Shown piece after piece: positions 14,987 to 19,985 of a stretch of DNA of 19,985 nucleotides. This DNA is from Pirellulales bacterium. Its GTDB lineage: Bacteria; Planctomycetota; Planctomycetia; Pirellulales; JAICIG01. The stretch is from positions 1-19,985 of the forward strand of contig JAICIG010000099.1 of the NCBI GenBank assembly GCA_025924495.1, given 5' to 3'. The position numbers and the translations under genes are program-made. The notes under the pieces were generated by a model, which saw only the letters and a program-made list of their open reading frames with translations, ran no database searches and was not told the DNA's origin. Position 1 is the stretch's first letter. Each line of letters begins with the position of its first letter.

Positions 14987-15654
14987 GCGCCTGCGGCGCA
15001 CTCGTCGCCTACCTCTGTGTGGCGACCGTGCTCGCAGAAATCATCCTGTTGGGTTACCTGTGGTCGAAGGGGCGGCTCAACGAGGAAATGATGCTGCGCG
15101 TCGTGGCGGCGGCCAACGGCATCGAACGGCCGCAGCCGAATCGGAAGCCGAGCGAGGAGGAAGACATCCAGGTTTCGCTGGATGACGTGGCGCGGGCGCG
15201 GGCGATGCAAAGCCGCGACTTTGAATTGCGCGAACAATCGCTGGGCAGCAATGTGGCGGTCGTCAAAGCCGAATATGACAAGCTGATCGATGAGAAGAAC
15301 CGATACGAACGTATCAAGGCTGCGTTTCGCTCGCAGCTGGAAGAGATGCAGGAAGGCGTGTTAGCGAATAACCGCGAAACGGCGCGGTTGATTCTGGAAA
15401 GCGTAAAACCAAAGCAGGCCAAGGAGCAGATCCTGCGAATGGTTAAAGACGGCGATATCAACGACGTGGTCTCGCTGCTGGCTCAGATGCCGACGACCAA
15501 ACGCGCCAAGATCTTGGGGGAGTTCAAGACAGACGATGAAGAAGCGACGTTGGCGGAGATTCTGAAATTGATTCGCGAAGGCGTGCCCGAGTCGGACTTG
15601 ATCGAAGACACGATGAATCAACTCGATCGGCCCGCCGAGGCGACGGGACCGTGA
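14968..15654 (+). CDS. MotE/YlxF-like flagellar protein with MgtE-N-like domain
   Basis: 228 residues: one membrane segment (about 8-32), an acidic linker, a coiled coil (about 75-130) and a C-terminal helical domain (about 145-205; 'KEQILRMVKDGDINDVVSLLAQMPTTKRAKIL') resembling the MgtE N-terminal domain. This layout matches rhizobial MotE and B. subtilis YlxF, the latter also lying between fliJ and fliK. In rhizobia MotE helps fold the periplasmic motor protein MotC; the function here is unproven. GGAGG at 14956-14960, seven bases before the ATG, fixes the start inside fliJ. A 96-base gap to fliK follows. Confidence 0.82.
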   Translation: MVGRALSACGALVAYLCVATVLAEIILLGYLWSKGRLNEEMMLRVVAAANGIERPQPNRKPSEEEDIQVSLDDVARARAMQSRDFELREQSLGSNVAVVKAEYDKLIDEKNRYERIKAAFRSQLEEMQEGVLANNRETARLILESVKPKQAKEQILRMVKDGDINDVVSLLAQMPTTKRAKILGEFKTDDEEATLAEILKLIREGVPESDLIEDTMNQLDRPAEATGP

Positions 15655-15750
15655 TGGGAGCTTCGAAAATTCGTATTGAGCCTGCGGAGCCTGGCAGAAC
15701 AATCGGTCGCGACATAATCATTCGAAATATTCTTTCCGGTGACCTCAATT
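15655..15750 (+). other. Gap between MotE-like gene and fliK
   Basis: 96 bases, notably more AT-rich toward fliK. It contains repeated TTCGAAA elements (15662 and 15721) but no promoter that I can support and no terminator. It is the largest gap between genes inside the structural operon, so an internal promoter is possible. Confidence 0.4.
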
Positions 15751-17403
15751 ATGTTTGAAGTCAGCTTCGATCCGACCAGCGTGATTCGGCTTCCGAGCGA
15801 TACGCCGCCGACGGCGAATTCGACCGCGAGCGGTAATGCGGCGCCGACCTCTTCCTTCGGCGACCATCTCTCGGCGGCGCAACAGGGGAACGCTCCGAAG
15901 AGCGAGCCCAAGAATACGCGGCAGGCGACCGATCGCTCTCAACAGCGGCAGGATAATGCGCCGCCGGCGCCGAAGGCGAACTCAGCCGATTCGTCGTCGG
16001 ACGCGCCGAAAGCGAAAAAAGACGACCAGCCGGCACAAACGCCAGAGAAAAAGGCTAAGGACGATCATTCGGCGAAGGATCCGCAGAACGACGGACATGC
16101 GGCTGATCCGCCGCCCGCCGCGGCCGCTGCGGCTGCCGCGCAGCCCCAGACGACGCCTGCCGATGCAAAGCCCGCCGACAAGGCCGAGGAAAACGCCGCG
16201 GCAACCGACGCTGCATTAAAGGCGGCAGCCGCCGGGAAAGACGCCGCTGGCAAGGCGGCTGTGACGCCCGGGGCGACTCCGGCGGCCAACGCTGCGCAAG
16301 GCCCGACGCCGACCGATCAACCGCAAGCGCCCGCCGACCAGTCGCAACGGGCTCAAACCCCAGTCGACGTCAGTCAGATCCAGACAAAAGTCGCGACGCA
16401 GGTCAATCCTTTGCTGGCCGCCGCTGCAAAAGCGCCCGCGAAACCGGGCGACGGCCAGCCAGCGAAAGCGGCGGGAGCTCAGGCGACGAAGGAGAGCACG
16501 CCGACTCCGGCGCCAGCCAACGCTCCGCCTCAGCCGATGCCGCCGGTTATTACGAATTCAGCGGCGGCTGCCAGTGCGGCCGCGAACGCCGTGAAGGCGG
16601 CAACTAGCGGCCAATCCGCGTCGGCGGACGATTCCGCCCGCCAGGCGGCGAGCTCAGTCTCACAGCCGAGTAGCGATCAAGGAGCCGCCGCGAATGCCGC
16701 TAGCGTCGGCGCCGCAGCGATTACGGCGGCGGTTGCTGCATCGACGAAAACCGTTGAGCCCGCGGCGGCGAAATCCGAATCTGACTCGAAACCTGCTAAC
16801 ATTGCGGGGCCAATACAAGCGGGGTTGCCTTCGGCCGCGCCTCAGGCGCCGCCCTCGGCCCTGAATCAGACGCCGCCGTCGACCAATAGCTTGGCCGCGG
16901 CATCCGGCCCGCAGGGAAAAGCCGCCGTCGACCCGAATGCCGGCTCAGCGGCGGCCGATGTCGATCGCGTTCGCTTCATTCAGCGCGTGGCGCGCGCCTT
17001 CCAGGCGGTTGGCGATCAGGGAGGCCAGATCAGACTGCGACTGAGCCCGCCGGAGCTCGGCTCGTTGCAAATGAATATTACGCTCAAAGACGGCGCGATG
17101 ACGGCGCATATCCAAGCCGAGACGCCCGCAGCGCAAAACCTCCTGCTTAACAATCTGCCTGAGCTGCGCAACCGGCTCGCGGAACAGGACGTCCGCATCG
17201 AGCGGTTTGACGTCGACCTCATGGATCGTTCGCCGGGCGGAATGCCGCAGTCGCCCGACCAGAACCAGCAGAACCAGGACAACTCGGGCCGCCGCGTGCC
17301 GCAACTCAAGAATACCCCCGGGCTCATCGGCGGTGTCGGCGCGAGCCCGCCGGCGCCTTCGCCGCTCTACCAGGGCAGCGGCAGTTTGAACGTCGTCGTG
17401 TGA
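15751..17403 (+). CDS. fliK: Flagellar hook-length control protein FliK
   Basis: 550 residues. About 400 N-terminal residues are low-complexity, rich in Ala, Pro, Lys, Asp and Gln, which suits a secreted, extended molecular ruler. The C-terminal domain (about 405-492) has the FliK signature 'IRLRLSPPELGSLQMNI' followed by 'AMTAHIQAETPAAQNLLLNNLPELRNRL'; this part switches export from hook to filament substrates. A Gln/Asn-rich tail follows. The ATG at 15751 was chosen over an in-frame GTG at 15739; no ribosome site is evident for either. Confidence 0.9.
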   Translation: MFEVSFDPTSVIRLPSDTPPTANSTASGNAAPTSSFGDHLSAAQQGNAPKSEPKNTRQATDRSQQRQDNAPPAPKANSADSSSDAPKAKKDDQPAQTPEKKAKDDHSAKDPQNDGHAADPPPAAAAAAAAQPQTTPADAKPADKAEENAAATDAALKAAAAGKDAAGKAAVTPGATPAANAAQGPTPTDQPQAPADQSQRAQTPVDVSQIQTKVATQVNPLLAAAAKAPAKPGDGQPAKAAGAQATKESTPTPAPANAPPQPMPPVITNSAAAASAAANAVKAATSGQSASADDSARQAASSVSQPSSDQGAAANAASVGAAAITAAVAASTKTVEPAAAKSESDSKPANIAGPIQAGLPSAAPQAPPSALNQTPPSTNSLAAASGPQGKAAVDPNAGSAAADVDRVRFIQRVARAFQAVGDQGGQIRLRLSPPELGSLQMNITLKDGAMTAHIQAETPAAQNLLLNNLPELRNRLAEQDVRIERFDVDLMDRSPGGMPQSPDQNQQNQDNSGRRVPQLKNTPGLIGGVGASPPAPSPLYQGSGSLNVVV

Positions 17404-17477
17404 GTTCAATTGAGTTAATTCTTTTCCGGCGTCCGAACTTCCGGCGCTGATACAGCTAACCAAAGGAAGCAAGTGCC

Positions 17478-17906
17478 ATGAGTACCTCGAGCTCCGGCGT
17501 GACCAATAGTGCCGCGTCATCGCCAGTCCCAGCATCAAGCAGCAGTTCCGCCGGGGACTGGAATAGTATTACGCCGGACGACTTTCTCAAGATGCTTATC
17601 ACGGAATTACAAAATCAGGATCCAACGAATCCGACCGATAATTCACAAATACTCCAGCAGATCAGCGAGATTCGAAACATTCAGGCGACGTCGGACTTAA
17701 CATCGACTCTTAATGCAGTACAGCTCGAGCAGACCTTTTCTGCAGGCAGCCAGCTGGTTGGTAAGAGCGTTCAGGGTTTGGCCGACGATGGAAGCACTGT
17801 ATCTGGCACCGTAGACAGCGTGACGTTTAATAAGGGTGCGGCAACCTTGAACGTCGGACAACAGACGCTGCAGTTGGCGAACGTGCAGCAGGTCAGCAAC
17901 AGTTGA
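17478..17906 (+). CDS. flgD: Flagellar hook cap protein FlgD, short form
   Basis: 142 residues. A Ser-rich start is followed by the diagnostic 'DDFLKMLITELQNQDPTNP' and 'DNSQILQQISEIRNIQ' (about 34-68), then a small beta-rich part (85-138). FlgD forms the temporary cap under which FlgE assembles. It lacks the extra Ig-like domain of enterobacterial FlgD (about 230 residues) and equals the short B. subtilis form in size. AAAGGAA lies upstream of the ATG. The DNA is visibly less GC-rich than the fliF-fliJ block. Confidence 0.92.
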   Translation: MSTSSSGVTNSAASSPVPASSSSSAGDWNSITPDDFLKMLITELQNQDPTNPTDNSQILQQISEIRNIQATSDLTSTLNAVQLEQTFSAGSQLVGKSVQGLADDGSTVSGTVDSVTFNKGAATLNVGQQTLQLANVQQVSNS

Positions 17907-17983
17907 ACGGTTAGCGTCGGTCGTCCGCCGCGGGCCGCCACTACGAACGTTGAACGGCGACAATTAGTAAGAAGGAACGTGAT

Positions 17984-19985
17984 ATGGGCCTATCAAGTGT
18001 TTTTAGCACGGCCGTGACTGGCATCCAGGCGTCCGAGACGACTATTGATGTGACTGGGAATAATGTCGCGAACGCGAATACCGTGGGGTTCAAGCAGTCG
18101 CAAGTAGAGTTTGCGACCCAGTTCTTACAGACACTTTCGCTCGGCTCGGCTCCCTCCGCTGACAATGGCGGAACAAATCCGCGCCAGATCGGTTTGGGCG
18201 TTCAGGTAGCCGCTGTCACCCCTGACTTTAAACAGGGGACGTTGCAGATTAGTTCCAGCCCTTCGGATCTTGCGATTCAGGGCAATGGCATGTTCATCGT
18301 GCAAGGCAACGGCGGGGAGAATTTGTATACGCGCAATGGCAAATTCCAAACGAACTCGCAGAACCAATTGGTTACAATGACGGGACAACGGTTGCTGGGC
18401 TTTGGCGTGGATAGCAACTACACGATCCAAACGACGGGCCTTGTGCCGCTCGATATTCCGCTGGGTTCTTCGGCAGTCGCCAAAGCAACGACGAAGGTCG
18501 ATTTGCAAGGCACATTGACGCCGACGGGAGACGTCGCCACGACGGCGGCGATCATTCAATCGGGTCCATTAGGCGATTCAGCCAAAACGGCGCCTGGCGC
18601 CGGCACCACGGTTAATCTGGCGCCTGTCCCCGATATTCTGAGCGCGGGCACCACGGCGACGCCTGGCGTGGGCGGCGCGCTCACTGCGGGCGGTACATAC
18701 AGCTACAAGATCGTGTTTGCAGACGGGCCGCTGGCGGCGAATCCCAATACCGAAAGTTTGCCATCGACGACCTTGGGGCCGATCACCTTAGGCGCCGGCC
18801 AGAATTCGATCTCGCTCTCGAATATTCCAACTGATTCCACGGGCGTCTACCAGACGCGCCGCATCTATCGCACCGACGCGGGCGGCACAAACTATAGCCT
18901 GGTGGCGGAAATCCCGAATAATACCACGACCTCATTTACAGATAATGTGGCCGACGCCAGTTTGGGCCAATCGCTCAACAGCACGGCTCTGACCGGCAAC
19001 TACAGCTATTACGTCGAGTATGCGAATGCCATTGGCGGGCCGGGCAACGGAATTTCCAGCCGCCCGACGCCCCTCATCGGGCCCATCAATGTGGTCAATG
19101 GCCGCGTGCAGATCCAGAATCTGCCGGTGGATACTAGCGGTCAGTGGACGGTTCGCCGCATCTATCGCAACTTGTCGAACAACAGCGGCCAGTTCGAATA
19201 TGTCGGCGAAATCCCCAACATGAACCCGGGCGTTACTTACACGGACAGCACTCCCGACTCGGCGATACAGAACAATCCGCAAATCGATTTTTCAGGGCCT
19301 CGCATCAATACCAACACATTGCTGGTAAACGTCCTGCAATACAGTAACGGCACATACAGTAACATGTTCCAAACCGGGTCGCTGACGTTAACGCCCACCA
19401 AAGGCGGGCGTCAGCTCAATCCACAGACGTTCACGATCACGAACACTTCGACCGTGCTCGATTTGACGAATTTCATCCAGCAATCATTAGGCATTGTCAC
19501 TCCGCCGGGCCCGGATCCGTTAAATCCGATTCCCGCCGACTCGTCCGGGGCCAATCCCGGCGCCTCGGTCAACGCGAATGGCCAAATCCAGGTCGTCGGC
19601 AACAACGGCGTCGACAATGCGGTCTCGATCGGTCTGTCGGCGCTCCAGTTGACGCCGTCGGCCGGCGGCGCCGCGCAGTCAGTGAATCTGAATTTCACGC
19701 AGACTCAGGCCGCCGTGGGGCAAAGCGCCGTGGGCGACTTCATCGCCTACGATTCGCTGGGCATTCCCATCAATGTGCGATTGACGACCGTATTGCAGTC
19801 GCGGACCGGCACCGAGACCACCTATCGTTGGTTCGCCGATTCGCCGCAGAACGATCCGACCAGCGGAAACGAGATCAACGTCGGCACGGGGTTGGTCACC
19901 TTCGACGGGGAGGGCAAGTTTATCGCGGCCACCAGCGACACGGTCGCGGTCGACCGCGCACATGAGCCGTCGGCGAAGCCGCTCG
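17984..19985 (+). CDS. flgE: Flagellar hook protein FlgE, enlarged, 3' end missing
   Basis: At least 667 residues, open to the window end; typical FlgE has about 400. The N-terminal rod motif 'ETTIDVTGNNVANANTVGFK' and 'SPSDLAIQGNGMFIVQGNGG' identify a hook protein. Two inserted domains of about 95 residues each (about 237-332 and 337-432) resemble one another: 'YSYKIVFADG' against 'YSYYVEYANA', 'QTRRIYRTDAGG' against 'TVRRIYRNLSNN' and 'LVAEIPNNTTTSFTD' against 'YVGEIPNMNPGVTYTD'. Later 'VGDFIAYDSLGIPINVRLTTV' is hook-typical. The inserts look fibronectin-III-like, as in phage tail and adhesin proteins, and probably face outward. AAGGA (17972-17976) precedes the ATG by seven bases. Confidence 0.88.
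   Translation, partial: MGLSSVFSTAVTGIQASETTIDVTGNNVANANTVGFKQSQVEFATQFLQTLSLGSAPSADNGGTNPRQIGLGVQVAAVTPDFKQGTLQISSSPSDLAIQGNGMFIVQGNGGENLYTRNGKFQTNSQNQLVTMTGQRLLGFGVDSNYTIQTTGLVPLDIPLGSSAVAKATTKVDLQGTLTPTGDVATTAAIIQSGPLGDSAKTAPGAGTTVNLAPVPDILSAGTTATPGVGGALTAGGTYSYKIVFADGPLAANPNTESLPSTTLGPITLGAGQNSISLSNIPTDSTGVYQTRRIYRTDAGGTNYSLVAEIPNNTTTSFTDNVADASLGQSLNSTALTGNYSYYVEYANAIGGPGNGISSRPTPLIGPINVVNGRVQIQNLPVDTSGQWTVRRIYRNLSNNSGQFEYVGEIPNMNPGVTYTDSTPDSAIQNNPQIDFSGPRINTNTLLVNVLQYSNGTYSNMFQTGSLTLTPTKGGRQLNPQTFTITNTSTVLDLTNFIQQSLGIVTPPGPDPLNPIPADSSGANPGASVNANGQIQVVGNNGVDNAVSIGLSALQLTPSAGGAAQSVNLNFTQTQAAVGQSAVGDFIAYDSLGIPINVRLTTVLQSRTGTETTYRWFADSPQNDPTSGNEINVGTGLVTFDGEGKFIAATSDTVAVDRAHEPSAKPL
18692..19278 (+). 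repeat. Tandem duplicated domain within flgE
   Basis: Two copies, 18692-18981 and 18992-19278, encode domains with matching landmarks: an opening YSY strand, a RRIYR motif about 60 residues later and an EIP...(S/Y)(F/Y)TD strand near the end. Similarity is clear in protein but low in DNA, so the duplication is old. Confidence 0.75.

Noticed and set aside
15691..15710. Possible sigma54 promoter before fliK (CTGGCAGAACAATCGGTC)
   Set aside because: The -24 half is fair, but the required GC at the -12 position is absent at the correct spacing.

Overview
The window is a chromosomal segment from a GC-rich bacterium carrying most of a flagellar basal-body and hook operon. The gene order flgB-flgC-fliE-fliF-fliG-fliH-fliI-fliJ-(MotE/YlxF-like)-fliK-flgD-flgE matches the start of the Bacillus subtilis fla/che operon. 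Other features are a sigma54-type activator with a partner kinase, a large membrane-anchored TPR protein, an oversized hook protein and REP-like repeats between genes. Together these suggest a planctomycete, probably of the Pirellulales type. That assignment is an inference from gene style and repeats; there is no rRNA in the window.

Region 1 (1-1457) is accessory. A minus-strand gene (171-1064) encodes a protein with two repeats like those that accompany HNH homing endonucleases, plus a conserved C-terminal core that may be a nuclease. Repeats flank it on both sides: a 49-bp-period direct repeat, a hairpin and CTAC microsatellite-like DNA at 1-190, and a run of three hairpins followed by four copies of GCGGCTGATT at 1141-1308. 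Region 2 (1323-2899) is a two-gene unit behind a good sigma70-like promoter: a PGRP/T7-lysozyme-type N-acetylmuramoyl-L-alanine amidase and, joined by an ATGA overlap, an alpha/beta-hydrolase whose nucleophile serine is replaced by aspartate.

Region 3 (2896-8264) is the flagellar regulatory unit. It has a sigma70-like promoter on the stop codon of the hydrolase, a TPR membrane protein, an FlgN-like export chaperone, a soluble histidine kinase (FlgS/FlrB type) and a sigma54 activator (FlgR/FlrC type) joined to the kinase by an ATGA overlap. Region 4 (8265-8555) is a control region. It contains a 20-bp imperfect palindrome that could be an activator site and, about 210 bp downstream, a full-consensus sigma54 promoter 50 bp before flgB.

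Region 5 (8556-19985) is the structural operon: rod (FlgB, FlgC, FliE), MS ring (FliF), rotor (FliG), export ATPase complex (FliH, FliI, FliJ), a MotE/YlxF-like protein, hook-length control (FliK), hook cap (FlgD) and hook (FlgE, cut by the window end). The simplest model is a two-step cascade: sigma70 drives the kinase and activator, which then switch on the structural operon through sigma54. The most notable oddities are the loss of four of the five classical torque residues in FliG, the tandem inserted domains in FlgE, the pseudo-nucleophile of the hydrolase, and a strong hairpin between flgC and fliE.
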